Shown: positions 17,371-26,647, numbered from the stretch's first letter. The stretch is 64,000 bases of DNA from Thioalkalivibrio sp. K90mix (GCF_000025545.1 NC_013889.1:2101501-2165500); one strand, 5' to 3'. Numbers and translations: made by a program. Notes: generated by a model from the sequence alone, not told the origin.

Positions 17371-18326
17371 GTCGCGTCTTCTATTCGATTGGATTCTGTA
17401 TTCGCGGGGTTACCCTCGGCCGCGCCGGGCCCCAGGCCCGTGCAGTAGCCGCGCAGGAACTGCATCAGCACCTCCAGCGTCGGCACGCGGAACTGCTGGC
17501 GCGCATGCACCAGCGAGATCGGGCGTTCCAGCGGCGGGTCCAGCGGGATCGCCGCCAGCTCGCCCAGCGTCAGTTCCTTGGCGACCACAGCCTCGGACAG
17601 TACCGACACGCCCATGCCCGCCGCCACGGCGCCCTTGATGGCCTCCGGGCTGCCGAGCTCCATACACCCGCGCAGGGTATTGCGGTCGTAACCGGACCGC
17701 CCAAGGTACTCCATGATGACCTCGCGGGTCCCGGAACCCTCCTCGCGGCATATGAATGGCTGCTCGACAAACTCCGCGACCCGCACACTCTTGCGGCTGG
17801 CCAGTTCGTGCTCCGGCGGCACGATCAGGCGCAACTGGTCCACCGTGCAGGGCTGCACCAGCAGGGTGCGATGGTTCACCGGCGCCTCGACGATCCCCAG
17901 ATCGACACTACCCTCTTCAACCATCGCGACGACATTTTCGGTGTTGCCGACGCGCAGCCGGATGCCGATGTCCGGGTGTGCCCGACGGAAGGCCCCGAGC
18001 AAGGCCGGGAGCATGTACTCGGCCACCGTCATGCTCGCGCCGATCACGATCGCCCCGCCGTCGGCCCCCTTCAGCTCGCGCAGCGCGGCCTCGAGTTCGC
18101 CATAGGTATCGAAGATGCGCTCGGCATAGCGCTGCACCAGACGCCCGGCCTCGGTCAGGGTCACCCGATTGTGATTACGGTCGAACAGCCGCGTCTCCAG
18201 CTGCTCCTCCAGCTGGCGCACCTGGAAGGTCACCGCCGGCTGGGTCATGTGCAGGACCTCGGCCGCCCTGGTGAAGGACAAAAGGCGCGCCACCGTAAGA
18301 AAGACCTGCAAGCGTCGATCGGCCAT
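17367..18326 (-). CDS. LysR-family transcriptional regulator
   Basis: A 319-residue regulator: N-terminal winged helix-turn-helix (MADRRLQVFLTVARLLSFTR, with TQPAVTFQVRQLEEQL as recognition helix region) and a C-terminal periplasmic-binding-protein-like effector domain (GAIVIGASMTVAEYMLPALL, DLGIVEAPVNHRTLLV, ICREEGSGTREVIMEYL). The ligand is unknown; the sequence style is closest to the CbbR/CysL side of the family, which is only an impression. ATG 18326 gives the normal LysR N-terminus. Its stop overlaps the start of the amidotransferase-like gene (ATGA). It is divergent from a GGDEF/EAL gene. Confidence 0.9.
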   Translation of the reverse strand: MADRRLQVFLTVARLLSFTRAAEVLHMTQPAVTFQVRQLEEQLETRLFDRNHNRVTLTEAGRLVQRYAERIFDTYGELEAALRELKGADGGAIVIGASMTVAEYMLPALLGAFRRAHPDIGIRLRVGNTENVVAMVEEGSVDLGIVEAPVNHRTLLVQPCTVDQLRLIVPPEHELASRKSVRVAEFVEQPFICREEGSGTREVIMEYLGRSGYDRNTLRGCMELGSPEAIKGAVAAGMGVSVLSEAVVAKELTLGELAAIPLDPPLERPISLVHARQQFRVPTLEVLMQFLRGYCTGLGPGAAEGNPANTESNRIEDAT

Positions 18327-18406
18327 GCCCCACTCCGCAACCCGTACGATTCGGCATGCTACCAAGCCACTCGCAAGGGGGACAGCCAGAGGCACACCCG
18401 TGAACG

Positions 18407-18422
18407 ACTGGCACCAGCCAGT
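18407..18422. promoter_or_regulatory. Small palindrome in the LysR / GGDEF-EAL divergent region
   Basis: ACTGGC-ACCA-GCCAGT is a perfect 6-bp dyad in the 183-bp space between the divergent lysR and GGDEF-EAL genes. It could be an operator for the LysR protein, but it lacks the classical T-N11-A layout. The rest of this space holds an AT-rich TATATAAA stretch around 18462 that may contain a -10 element for the GGDEF-EAL gene. Confidence 0.3.
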
Positions 18423-18509
18423 GACCGGGGAATGAACTCACCAGTCTCGCGGGAATCGATATATAAAGTAGGGACAAGCTGACAAAACTCATTCCACCAA
18501 GGAACGCGC

Positions 18510-20246
18510 ATGGAGCGGCTTTCGGAGTTTGACCGACCCTGGCGTCCCGAATCCTGGCTGGGGGTGACCGGCGCCTGGCGCCTGACCGGCGTGGGACTGG
18601 TCCTGATCCTGATGGCCGGCGTCACACTACTGGTCTATCAGACCGGCGGCACCAGCACCGCCTATCTCAACTTCATCCTGATCCCGGTACTGCTGGGCGC
18701 CGCCCTGATGGGCCTGTGGGGCGGGCTGGCCTTCGGCCTGCTCGCCGGGCTTCTGCTGGGGCCGTTCATGCCCCTGAACGTGGACGAGGGGATCGCCCAG
18801 CCGACCCTCAACTGGGTGACCCGTGCCGGGATCTATCTGGTGCTGGGCGGGTTCAGCGGCTGGCTGTTCTCCCAACTGCGCCAGCACGCGACGCGGCTGC
18901 TCGATCAGGCCTACCACAACCCCGTCACCGGCCTGCCCAACCGCGAGTCACTGGAACAGCATGTCCGACAACTGATGACCCAGGCGGAGGGCTCGGAACA
19001 GCCCGCAACCCGGGTGTTCGTGATCAGCCTGCAAATGGAAAACTATGCGGACACGATCAGCGCCCTGGGCTTCGCCGCGGAGAGACCCCTGCTGACGGGG
19101 ATTGCCGAACGACTGCAGGCCGTCGCCGGGGGCCCGGACACCCTCGTCTACCATATCCACGACGACCACTTCGCCTTGCTGCTGCCTCACCGCAGCCGCC
19201 AGGAGTGCCTGGCCACTACACAGGAGGCTGTGGAAGAGTTGCAGGCGCCATTCGAGGTGCTCGGGCTGCCGGTTTACGTCGGGGCTCACGCCGGGGTGTC
19301 CTCGTTTCCGTTCCACGAACAGGACGACCCGCAAAGCCTGCTGACCAAGGCCTGGATGGCGATGCACGAGGCCAGTCAGTCGGGCCGGCGCTACCGCACC
19401 TACGACCGGCGCAGCAACGACGCCGGCCGCCAGACCGTGGAGCTGCTGGGCGAGCTGCAAAGCGCCCTGGAGGGCGACCAAATCCAGTTGCACTACCAGC
19501 CCAAGGTGACCCTGCAGCGTGGCGAACTGTGCGGCTTCGAGGCCCTGTTGCGCTGGCAACACCCGCACCGGGGACAGGTACCGCCGGATCGGTTCATTGC
19601 ACAAGCCGAGCGAACGGGGCTCATTCATGCCCTGACACTCAAGGTACTGGACCTGGCGATCGCCGACCTCCTGGTGCTGCGCGAACAAGGCATCCAGGCC
19701 CCGGTCAGCATCAATGTCTCGGCGCGCAATTTCCTCGATCCCGACTTTGCACAAACCATTATCGAACGTATCGAAGCCGCCGGCCTCCCGGCCTGCTCAC
19801 TGGAGCTCGAATTCACCGAAACGGCCCTGATGGCCGATCCCGATCAAGTCATCGAGGCCCTGCGGCGTCTGACGGAGCGCGGGCTCGCGCTCTCCATCGA
19901 CGACTTCGGCACTGGATACTCCTCTCTTGCCTACCTGAGGCGGCTCCCGATCACGACCCTCAAGGTCGATCAAACCTTCGTGTCCCACATGGCCACGCAG
20001 CGAGTGGACGAACAGATCACCCGCGCGGCCGTGGGCCTCGCGCACGACCTTGGCCTGAAGGTGGTCGCCGAAGGCGCGGAAGACAGCCAGACCCTCGACA
20101 TGCTGCGCGAACTGTGCTGCGACGCCGTCCAGGGCTTCGGGGTCGCCCGCCCCATGCCCTTCAGCGAGACATTGCAATGGGCACGCCATCAGACGGTCGA
20201 GCCCTCGTTGCGACGCGAGTGCGCACTGGAGCAGGACGCTCCGTGA
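18510..20246 (+). CDS. Membrane GGDEF/EAL protein, probable c-di-GMP phosphodiesterase
   Basis: A 578-residue signalling protein. Residues 24-124 form an N-terminal membrane sensor of about four segments (MASE-like). A GGDEF domain follows (about 135-300), but its signature is HDDHF at 217-221 in place of GGDEF, so cyclase activity is lost. The C-terminal EAL domain (about 312-560) keeps the key residues: FEALLRW, the Asn in INVSARN, the Glu in [33 protein letters not shown] and VQGF. It should therefore hydrolyse cyclic di-GMP, perhaps with the degenerate GGDEF as a GTP-binding regulator. An AAGGA site precedes the ATG. Confidence 0.92.
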   Translation: MERLSEFDRPWRPESWLGVTGAWRLTGVGLVLILMAGVTLLVYQTGGTSTAYLNFILIPVLLGAALMGLWGGLAFGLLAGLLLGPFMPLNVDEGIAQPTLNWVTRAGIYLVLGGFSGWLFSQLRQHATRLLDQAYHNPVTGLPNRESLEQHVRQLMTQAEGSEQPATRVFVISLQMENYADTISALGFAAERPLLTGIAERLQAVAGGPDTLVYHIHDDHFALLLPHRSRQECLATTQEAVEELQAPFEVLGLPVYVGAHAGVSSFPFHEQDDPQSLLTKAWMAMHEASQSGRRYRTYDRRSNDAGRQTVELLGELQSALEGDQIQLHYQPKVTLQRGELCGFEALLRWQHPHRGQVPPDRFIAQAERTGLIHALTLKVLDLAIADLLVLREQGIQAPVSINVSARNFLDPDFAQTIIERIEAAGLPACSLELEFTETALMADPDQVIEALRRLTERGLALSIDDFGTGYSSLAYLRRLPITTLKVDQTFVSHMATQRVDEQITRAAVGLAHDLGLKVVAEGAEDSQTLDMLRELCCDAVQGFGVARPMPFSETLQWARHQTVEPSLRRECALEQDAP

Positions 20247-20251
20247 TGATC

Positions 20252-20280
20252 TTGCGCCCGGCCGCCGGTTGGGCTAAGAT
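20252..20280 (+). promoter_or_regulatory. Candidate sigma-70 promoter for rpmB-rpmG
   Basis: TTGCGC (20252-20257) and TAAGAT (20275-20280) are separated by exactly 17 bases and lie about 40 bases before the rpmB start, just after the end of the GGDEF/EAL gene. Confidence 0.5.
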
Positions 20281-20320
20281 CCGCCGTCTTTTGCTAGACC
20301 CAATTTCCGGAGTCCCCGAG

Positions 20321-20557
20321 ATGGCTCGAGTATGTCAGGTGACCGGCAAACGACCGGCGACCGGTAACAACGTGTCTCACGCCCACCGCAAGACGCGGCG
20401 GCGTTTCCTGCCCAATCTGCACACCCACCGCTTCTGGGTGGAGAGCGAGAACCGCTTCGTGCGGCTGCGCGTGAGCAGCAAGGGCATGCGGATCATCGAC
20501 AAGCTGGGCATCGATGCGGTGCTCGCGGACTGCCGCGCCCGCGGCGAAAAGGTGTAA
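20321..20557 (+). CDS. rpmB: 50S ribosomal protein L28
   Basis: A 78-residue ribosomal protein with the L28 signature [20 protein letters not shown], followed by [17 protein letters not shown] and a basic C-terminus. Start chosen at ATG 20321, which gives the exact family N-terminus. rpmG follows after 10 bases, the usual rpmB-rpmG pair, and a strong terminator closes the unit. Confidence 0.97.
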   Translation: MARVCQVTGKRPATGNNVSHAHRKTRRRFLPNLHTHRFWVESENRFVRLRVSSKGMRIIDKLGIDAVLADCRARGEKV

Positions 20558-20567
20558 GGAGCTCTCC

Positions 20568-20738
20568 ATGGCAGCGAAAAGCGCACGCGACAAGATCCGC
20601 CTGGTGTCCTCCGCCGGCACCGGCCACTTCTACACCACGTCGAAGAACAAGCGGAACATGCCCGAAAAGATGGAGATCAAGAAGTTTGATCCGGTCATCC
20701 GCAAGCACGTGATGTACAAGGAAGCCAAGATCAAGTAG
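20568..20738 (+). CDS. rpmG: 50S ribosomal protein L33
   Basis: A 56-residue ribosomal protein: [46 protein letters not shown]. It has no CxxC pairs, so it is the zinc-free form usual in gammaproteobacteria. AAGGAG stands eight bases before the ATG. Second gene of the rpmB-rpmG unit. Confidence 0.97.
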   Translation: MAAKSARDKIRLVSSAGTGHFYTTSKNKRNMPEKMEIKKFDPVIRKHVMYKEAKIK

Positions 20739-20774
20739 TCATTGCCCGGCGCCAGAGCGTCTGGTGGCAGATCT

Positions 20775-20801
20775 AAAAGCCCGGCCTGGCCGGGCTTTTT
20801 T
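20775..20801 (+). terminator. Rho-independent terminator of rpmB-rpmG
   Basis: AAAAGCCCGGCC-TG-GCCGGGCTTTTTT: a long GC stem flanked by A and T runs, 36 bases after the rpmG stop. The A run on the left means it can also work on the minus strand for the small gene at 20856. Confidence 0.92.
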
Positions 20802-20855
20802 ATTGCCTGCAGCCTTGAGTGGGTGCACCATCACGGACACCACTCACTCGGAGCC

Positions 20856-21065
20856 CTATCCTCCCCCGGCAGTTCCCTGTTGTGTCGCCGTCTCGGCCCA
20901 GCGCACCATCATGCGGCCCCACTGATGGGCAGTAGACGGGTCCAGTTCTATCTTGGTGTAGCGGCCGCCATCGCGGATAATGACCCTCAGGAGAGGGATC
21001 CCCGAGTCGTGCAGGATCTGCCGCAGCTCCACGACCTCGCCAAACGGCGCATCAATGGACTCCAT
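20856..21065 (-). CDS. Small conserved protein, function unknown (DUF6967-like)
   Basis: A 69-residue protein, MESIDAPFGEVVELRQILHD then LLRVIIRDGGRYTKIELDP and a final AHQWGRMMVRWAE. The pattern of a short beta hairpin followed by an acidic strand and a terminal amphipathic helix resembles the small DUF6967 type proteins seen in sulfur- and methane-oxidising proteobacteria; this is from memory and uncertain. ATG 21065 was chosen over an upstream GTG at 21095. Divergent from the EAL-HDOD gene, with 74 bases between, and convergent with rpmG across its terminator. Confidence 0.75.
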   Translation of the reverse strand: MESIDAPFGEVVELRQILHDSGIPLLRVIIRDGGRYTKIELDPSTAHQWGRMMVRWAETATQQGTAGGG

Positions 21066-21139
21066 GATGTGTTCGCTCTCTCCCGGGCCGGCCACACGCA
21101 GATCGGGCCGCCTCGCTCATCAACTGGCAAAGCGCAAGC

Positions 21140-22354
21140 ATGCACCCTATTTTTGTCGGCCGGCAACCCATCTTCGATGCGCACGAGCGCCTGGTCGGTT
21201 TCGAACTCCTGTTTCGCGCCGGCCACCGTAGCGAGGCGGCGGTGACCAATGGCGACGAAGCCACCTCGGACCTGCTGCGAAGCGCGTTCGTGGATATCGG
21301 CCTGCCCCATCTGGTCGGTCCGCACCTGGCCTTCGTCAATCTGACACGGTCCTTTCTCGACGACGACATCATCACCGGCCTGCCCCCCGATCAGGTGGTC
21401 CTGGAGATCCTCGAGGACATCGAGATCGATTCCGAGGTCGTCGCCGCGGTGCAAAGACTGAAGCAGCGCGGTTTTCGCATCGCCCTGGATGACTACCAGT
21501 TTCAGGTCCACCACTCGCCGCTGGTGGCGCTGGCGGACATCGTCAAACTCGATGTACTGGCGCTTTCCGCCGAGGCGCTGGCACGCGAGGTCGAGACGTT
21601 GCGCACGTTCGGCGTGGAGCTGCTGGCAGAGAAGGTCGAAACCGCCGAGTGCTACCACCACTGCCAGCAACTCGGTTTTCGCTACTTCCAGGGCTACCAC
21701 CTGTCGCACCCCCACGTAATCGAAGGCCAGCGTCTGGAGAGCCTGGAAGTCGCCCTGCTGAAGCTGCTGAAGACCCTGCACGATCCCCACCCTGAACCAT
21801 CGGAACTGGAACGCCTCATTGGCGCCGAACCCGATCTGGCTACCCAGATCCTGCGCATCGCCAACAGCCCCGCGTACCGCGCCGAACAGCCCACGGACGA
21901 TCTGGCTTCGGCGCTCGATCGTCTGGGGCAGGGGCGAATCCGCCGCATCGGGATGCTGCTGGTGCTCCACAATGCGGCCGGGCCCTCGGCCGCGGTCGAA
22001 CAGGTCATGATCCGCGCCCGCATGGGGATGCTGCTCGCCCGGGCGTGCAATCTGACAGCCCCGGAGTGCGAGTGCCACTTCTCTCTGGGGATGCTCTCCG
22101 GACTGGATCGCGTACTGGGCATCCCGCTGCGGCGCATCCTGAACGAACTGCACCTGGCGCCGGAGGTGGAAGAGGCGCTGATCGAGCACAAAGGCCCGCT
22201 GGCCCCCTGGCTGGAGACCATCGAGGCGTTCGAGGGGCCGGCAAACCCGCCCCCCGTCGGAGAATCCCCGGTGGCGCCACAGGTTGCCAGCCGGCTCTAC
22301 CTGGAATCGGTACGCTGGACCGAGGACATACTCGACGCGCTGTCCAGGACCTGA
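21140..22354 (+). CDS. EAL-HDOD signalling protein
   Basis: A 404-residue protein with a YuxH-type layout: an N-terminal EAL-like domain (residues 1-200) and a C-terminal HDOD domain (about 200-390). In the EAL part the signature is ELL (GFELLFRAG, Glu22), with the Asn in AFVNLT, ILEDIEI, ALDDYQF, KLDVL, LAEKVET and FQGYHLSHP. Enzyme activity is doubtful because the DD-FG loop is altered to DDYQF; many EAL-HDOD proteins signal without cleaving c-di-GMP. The HDOD part shows LATQILRIANSPAYR. A chorismatase gene begins three bases after its stop, so the two are surely cotranscribed. Confidence 0.9.
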   Translation: MHPIFVGRQPIFDAHERLVGFELLFRAGHRSEAAVTNGDEATSDLLRSAFVDIGLPHLVGPHLAFVNLTRSFLDDDIITGLPPDQVVLEILEDIEIDSEVVAAVQRLKQRGFRIALDDYQFQVHHSPLVALADIVKLDVLALSAEALAREVETLRTFGVELLAEKVETAECYHHCQQLGFRYFQGYHLSHPHVIEGQRLESLEVALLKLLKTLHDPHPEPSELERLIGAEPDLATQILRIANSPAYRAEQPTDDLASALDRLGQGRIRRIGMLLVLHNAAGPSAAVEQVMIRARMGMLLARACNLTAPECECHFSLGMLSGLDRVLGIPLRRILNELHLAPEVEEALIEHKGPLAPWLETIEAFEGPANPPPVGESPVAPQVASRLYLESVRWTEDILDALSRT

Positions 22355-22357
22355 CTG

Positions 22358-23302
22358 ATGGCACCCCACCTGCACAACCGGCTCGTCTCGCCCGGGACGA
22401 CGCTCCCGGACGGCCTCCACGTGCGGCTGGACGCAAGCGCGGGCATTCATGCCGAAAGCGGCCAGATCGAGGTCACCCCGGGTCTCGAGGCCCTGCCTCC
22501 GGATCTCTATATCGAGAACTGGTGGGGAGACGGCCCGGCGCGCGGCACCAGCGCCGCCCCCCTGCATCTGCTGGAGTTCGACGACGTCCTGTTCGCCGCC
22601 TGGCAGGGCCCGGATCACCCTCTGCGCGAACAAACCAAGCAGGCCTACCGTCAGCTGCTGAACGCCTGCCGGGAGCGCCGCTTCGAGCATCCGGCACGCA
22701 TCTGGAACTATTTCTCCGACATCCACGGTGACGAACAGGGCCAGGAACGCTACCAGGCCTTCTGTATTGGGCGCGCCGAGGCGCTGGAGACGCTCGAGGT
22801 CCCGCTGGGCAGCATGCCCGCGGCCACCGCGATCGGCACCCGGCAACCGGGCCTGTTCGTCTACCTGATCGCCACACGCGCCCCGGCTCGCGCGATCGAG
22901 AACCCGCGCCAGGTCAGCGCCTACCACTACCCGGAGCGCTACAGCCCGAGGAGCCCGGCGTTCGCCCGCGCCACGCTGCTGCTGACCGCGACCGGGCCCA
23001 TGCTGATGGTCTCCGGCACGGCGAGTATCGTCGGCCATGAAAGCCGCCATCCGGACGACGTGGTGGCCCAGGCACGCGAGACGGTGGCCAACCTGCAGGC
23101 CCTGCACGACACGGCGGGGCGCGAACTCCCCGGCCCTTCGTGGTTGCGGGTCTACCTGCGGCGCCCCGAAGATCGCGCCGCCGTCGCGGGGGTGATCGCC
23201 GAGCACTACAAGGCCATGAAGCCGGGCCCCGTGATCCAGTGGGCCCAGGGCGACATCTGCCGGCCAGAACTCCTGCTCGAGATCGAGGGCGTACATGCCT
23301 GA
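22358..23302 (+). CDS. Chorismatase (FkbO/Hyg5/XanB2-like), hydroxybenzoate-forming
   Basis: Chorismatases split chorismate into pyruvate plus a dihydroxy- or hydroxybenzoate. The 314-residue protein shows the family pattern: WNYFSDIHGD with EQGQERYQAFCIGRAEAL, the block ENPRQVSAYHYPERYSPRSP, SGTASIVGHESRH and the active-site end WAQGDICRPELLLEIEG. The closest known type is XanB2 of Xanthomonas, which makes 3- and 4-hydroxybenzoate for the pigment xanthomonadin and for ubiquinone. Product type cannot be decided by eye. It starts three bases after the EAL-HDOD stop and overlaps mutM by eight bases. Confidence 0.85.
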   Translation: MAPHLHNRLVSPGTTLPDGLHVRLDASAGIHAESGQIEVTPGLEALPPDLYIENWWGDGPARGTSAAPLHLLEFDDVLFAAWQGPDHPLREQTKQAYRQLLNACRERRFEHPARIWNYFSDIHGDEQGQERYQAFCIGRAEALETLEVPLGSMPAATAIGTRQPGLFVYLIATRAPARAIENPRQVSAYHYPERYSPRSPAFARATLLLTATGPMLMVSGTASIVGHESRHPDDVVAQARETVANLQALHDTAGRELPGPSWLRVYLRRPEDRAAVAGVIAEHYKAMKPGPVIQWAQGDICRPELLLEIEGVHA

Positions 23303-24110
23303 GCTCCCCGAGGTCGAGACCACCCGGCGCGGGCTGTCGCCTCTTCTTGAAGGCCAGACTATCGAATGGCTCGAGGTACGCAATGGGCGCCTGCGCTGGC
23401 CCGTACCGGAGGAATTGCCCGGGCGTCTGGCCGGGGCCCGCATCACGACACTGGCGCGACGCGCCAAATACCTGCTGCTGAACACCGATCGTGGCGGGGC
23501 ACTATTGCATCTTGGCATGTCCGGCTCGCTGCGCCACTGCATGCCGGGCGTCCCGCTGCGCACGCACGATCACCTGATCCTGCATCTGACGAACGGCGCG
23601 CAGGTGCGCTTTCATGATCCGCGCCGCTTTGGATGTTGCCTGCCGCTGCCGGAGACCGGCGAGCCACATCCCCTGCTGGCCGCACTGGGGCCGGAGCCCC
23701 TGGACGCCACATTCAACGGCGACCACCTGTTCCGCCGCAGCCGCGGGCGCCGGGGTCCGATCAAGGCCTTCATCATGGATCAGGATGTCGTGGTCGGCGT
23801 GGGCAACATCTATGCGACCGAGGCGCTGTTCCTGGCCGGAATCCGTCCGGGGCGGGCCGCCGGGCGCGTGACCCGGGCGGAATACGAACGACTGGCCGGA
23901 TTCATCCGCACCGTGCTGGGCGCGGCGATCGAACAAGGCGGCACGACCCTGCGCGACTTCCTGCGCGAGGACGGGACCCACGGGTACTTTCGCCAGTCAC
24001 TGCGGGTCTACGGACGCGCCGGAGAGCCGTGCCTGGAGTGTGCGACACCGCTGCGCAACCGACGCATCGGGCAGCGCGCCTCGGCGTACTGCCCGACCTG
24101 CCAACGGTAG
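23295..24110 (+). CDS. mutM: Formamidopyrimidine-DNA glycosylase MutM (Fpg)
   Basis: Removes 8-oxoguanine and ring-opened purines from DNA and nicks the abasic site. The 271-residue protein has the catalytic N-terminus PELPEVETTRRGL (Pro1 after Met removal, Glu2), the DPRRFG loop, the helix-two-turn-helix VGVGNIYATEALF and a C-terminal zinc finger, CLEC and CPTC. Overlaps the chorismatase gene by eight bases, so translation is coupled. Convergent with spoT. Confidence 0.97.
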   Translation: MPELPEVETTRRGLSPLLEGQTIEWLEVRNGRLRWPVPEELPGRLAGARITTLARRAKYLLLNTDRGGALLHLGMSGSLRHCMPGVPLRTHDHLILHLTNGAQVRFHDPRRFGCCLPLPETGEPHPLLAALGPEPLDATFNGDHLFRRSRGRRGPIKAFIMDQDVVVGVGNIYATEALFLAGIRPGRAAGRVTRAEYERLAGFIRTVLGAAIEQGGTTLRDFLREDGTHGYFRQSLRVYGRAGEPCLECATPLRNRRIGQRASAYCPTCQR

Positions 24111-24151
24111 CGAGCGAGCCGCGCGCGAACAAGCATCGCCCGGGAACCCTG

Positions 24152-26323
24152 CTAACCGCGCTGGCGCGCGATACGCAGCACATCCGGCAGGCGCCGCAGG
24201 CCTCGCATGATCTGGGCCAGGTGCTGGCGATCGCTGACCGTCAGCAGGAAGGTCATCGCGGTGGAGTGCCCGTCCTGTTCGTTGAACGAGATGTGCTCGA
24301 TATTCGAGCCGTTGTCGGCGATCACGGCCGCCATGTCGGCCAGCGCACCGCGCCGGTTGGCGGTGCGGGTGCGCACCGCCGCGGTGAACTGCAGTTCCGG
24401 CTCGTGTGACCATTCGAGCGCGATTGTCTTGTCCGCCCGGTCGCGGCTCTCGTGCAGCACGTTACGACAGCTCTCCCGGTGCACCACAAGGCCACGACCC
24501 GCGCTCAGCTGGCCGATAATCGGGTCGCCGGGGATCGGGTGGCAACAGCGGGCATAGTTCAGCACCAGACCCTCGGTACCCTTGACCGCCAGCGTGGTCT
24601 GGGTAGTGTTGTCGGCCTCCGCGCTCTCCTTGCCCACCATCTGGCGTGCGACCAGCGAGGCCATGCGGTTGCCCAGCCCGATATCCACCAGCAGGCTGTC
24701 CAGGTCCTGTAGCTGCATCGCGTCGAGCAGCTGATCCAGGCGCGCCGGCGAGATCTGCTTGAGGGAGGTGTCCAGTGCGCTCAGGGCCTTCTCCAGCAGG
24801 CGTTCGCCAAGGGCACGGGCCTCGTCCGACTGCATCGACTTCAGGCAATGCCGGATGCCGGACCGGGCCTTGCCAGTGACAACGAAGGACAGCCAGGCCG
24901 GGTTGGGGCGCGCGCCGGGGGCGGTGACGATCTCCACCGTCTGTCCGCTTTGCAGGCGCACCGAAAGCGGTGCCAGCTGGCGATCGATCTTCGCCGCCAC
25001 GCAGCGGTTGCCGACGTCGGAGTGCACCGCGTAGGCAAAATCGATCGGTGTCGCATCGCGCGGTAGAACCAGGATGTCGCCCTCGGGGGTGAAGGTGTAG
25101 ACCTCGTCCGGGAACAGATCGACCTTTACGTTTTCCAGGAACTCGATGGAGTTGCCGACGCTGTTCTGGATCTCCAGTACATCCTTCAGCCACTCGCGGG
25201 CCCGGCTCTGCGCGGTGCGCGCGGACTCGCCCCCGGCCTTGTACTGCCAGTGCGCGGCGATCCCGCTCTCGGCCACGCGATCCATCTCGGTGGAGCGGAT
25301 CTGCACCTCGATCGGGATGGCCTGCGGGCCGAACAGGATGGTATGCAGCGACTGGTAGCCGTTCGACTTGGGGATCGCGATGTAGTCCTTGAAGCGCCCC
25401 GGCACCGGCTTGTAGAGGTTGTGCACCACACCCAGCGAGCGATAGCAGGTGTCGACATCGTCGACGATGATGCGGATCGCGAAGACGTCGAACACCTCCT
25501 CGAACGAGTGGTGCTTGTCGCGCATCTTGCGATAGATGCTGTACAGGCTCTTTTCGCGCCCGGAGATTCGCCCGACGATCCCGGCCGCCTCCATGCGCGA
25601 GCAGATCGCCTGTTCGATGTTCTTCATCGGTTCGCGCCGGTTGCCCCCGGCCCGCTGCACGGCGCGTTCCAGGACCGCGGCCCGCCAGGGGTGCTTGGCG
25701 GAAAAGCCGAGCTGCTCCAGCTCGCGGCGGATCGCGTTCATCCCCAGGCGCTGGGCAATCGGCGCGTAGATCTCCAGGGTTTCCTTGGCGATGCGGCGGC
25801 GCTTGTCCGGGCGCATCACGCCCAGGGTGCGCATGTTGTGCAGGCGGTCGGCCAGCTTGATCAGGATCACCCGGATATCGCGGGTGATCGCCAGCATCAT
25901 CTTGCGGAAATTCTCCGCCTGCGCCTCGGCCTTGGACTGGAACTGCAGGTGGGTGAGCTTGGAGACGCCATCGACCAGCTCGGCCACTTCCTCGCCGAAC
26001 TCGGCGTGGATGCGATCCTTGCTGGTGGCGGTATCCTCCATGACGTCATGGAGGATCGCGGCACAGATGGCCTTGTGGTCCATCCGCATCTCGGCCATGG
26101 TCCGGGCCACGGCCAGGGGGTGGTAGATGTACGGCTCGCCGGTCTTGCGGGTCTGACCTTCGTGGGCCTCCGCGCCCAGCAGATAGGCGCGATAGACCTC
26201 CTCGACTTCGTCCGGCTCGAGGTAAGACTCGAGCTCGGAACATAGATCGCTGATCAGGAATCGGGTCGAGTCACCGGGAACCGGCGATGCGGCCCCGGGC
26301 ACGGCTGGCTGCCCAGCGGCCAT
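24152..26323 (-). CDS. spoT: Bifunctional (p)ppGpp synthase/hydrolase SpoT
   Basis: Controls the stringent-response alarmone. The 723-residue protein has, in order: an HD hydrolase domain (YHPLAVARTMAEM and AAILHDVMEDT, intact His-Asp at residues 92-93), the synthetase domain (DVFAIRIIVDDVDTCYRSLG and PKSNGYQSLHT), TGS domain (LPRDATPIDFAYAVHSDVGN), a helical/zinc-like part (YARCCHPIPGDPI) and a C-terminal ACT domain. The intact HD motif marks it as SpoT-type, not RelA. The order gmk-rpoZ-spoT is the standard gammaproteobacterial one; rpoZ is 14 bases upstream. Confidence 0.97.
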   Translation of the reverse strand: MAAGQPAVPGAASPVPGDSTRFLISDLCSELESYLEPDEVEEVYRAYLLGAEAHEGQTRKTGEPYIYHPLAVARTMAEMRMDHKAICAAILHDVMEDTATSKDRIHAEFGEEVAELVDGVSKLTHLQFQSKAEAQAENFRKMMLAITRDIRVILIKLADRLHNMRTLGVMRPDKRRRIAKETLEIYAPIAQRLGMNAIRRELEQLGFSAKHPWRAAVLERAVQRAGGNRREPMKNIEQAICSRMEAAGIVGRISGREKSLYSIYRKMRDKHHSFEEVFDVFAIRIIVDDVDTCYRSLGVVHNLYKPVPGRFKDYIAIPKSNGYQSLHTILFGPQAIPIEVQIRSTEMDRVAESGIAAHWQYKAGGESARTAQSRAREWLKDVLEIQNSVGNSIEFLENVKVDLFPDEVYTFTPEGDILVLPRDATPIDFAYAVHSDVGNRCVAAKIDRQLAPLSVRLQSGQTVEIVTAPGARPNPAWLSFVVTGKARSGIRHCLKSMQSDEARALGERLLEKALSALDTSLKQISPARLDQLLDAMQLQDLDSLLVDIGLGNRMASLVARQMVGKESAEADNTTQTTLAVKGTEGLVLNYARCCHPIPGDPIIGQLSAGRGLVVHRESCRNVLHESRDRADKTIALEWSHEPELQFTAAVRTRTANRRGALADMAAVIADNGSNIEHISFNEQDGHSTAMTFLLTVSDRQHLAQIMRGLRRLPDVLRIARQRG

Positions 26324-26337
26324 GAGTCAGTGTTTCC

Positions 26338-26613
26338 CTAGCGTTCGTCGGCTTCCAGCTGCTCCAGATGGCGGATCGTGCTGAAGTCCAGCATCTGCTT
26401 CTGGGGCCGTTCATCGTGCTCGTCGAACACCTCGGTGCCGACCAGCCCTTCGGCGATCTCGCGCAGGGCGATGACCGTGGGCTTGTCGTTGTCCTCGGAT
26501 ACACGGGGCTCCTTGCCGTGGGCGATGTGACGGGCCCGGCGGGCCGCCATCAGCACCAGTTCGAAGCGATTGTCCACTTTTTCGAGGCAGTCCTCGACGG
26601 TGACGCGTGCCAT
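26338..26613 (-). CDS. rpoZ: RNA polymerase omega subunit
   Basis: The 91-residue omega subunit helps assemble RNA polymerase and forms part of the ppGpp site 1. Family features: [46 protein letters not shown]. Lies between gmk and spoT on the same strand with short spacers, as expected. Confidence 0.97.
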   Translation of the reverse strand: MARVTVEDCLEKVDNRFELVLMAARRARHIAHGKEPRVSEDNDKPTVIALREIAEGLVGTEVFDEHDERPQKQMLDFSTIRHLEQLEADER

Positions 26614-26647
26614 GGGTACTCCGGTTATGAGTCGTTAATACTGCATG

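Noticed and set aside
20987-23563. 858-codon minus-strand frame opposite the EAL-HDOD and chorismatase genes
   Set aside because: Both genes on the plus strand have conserved motifs; this frame has none.
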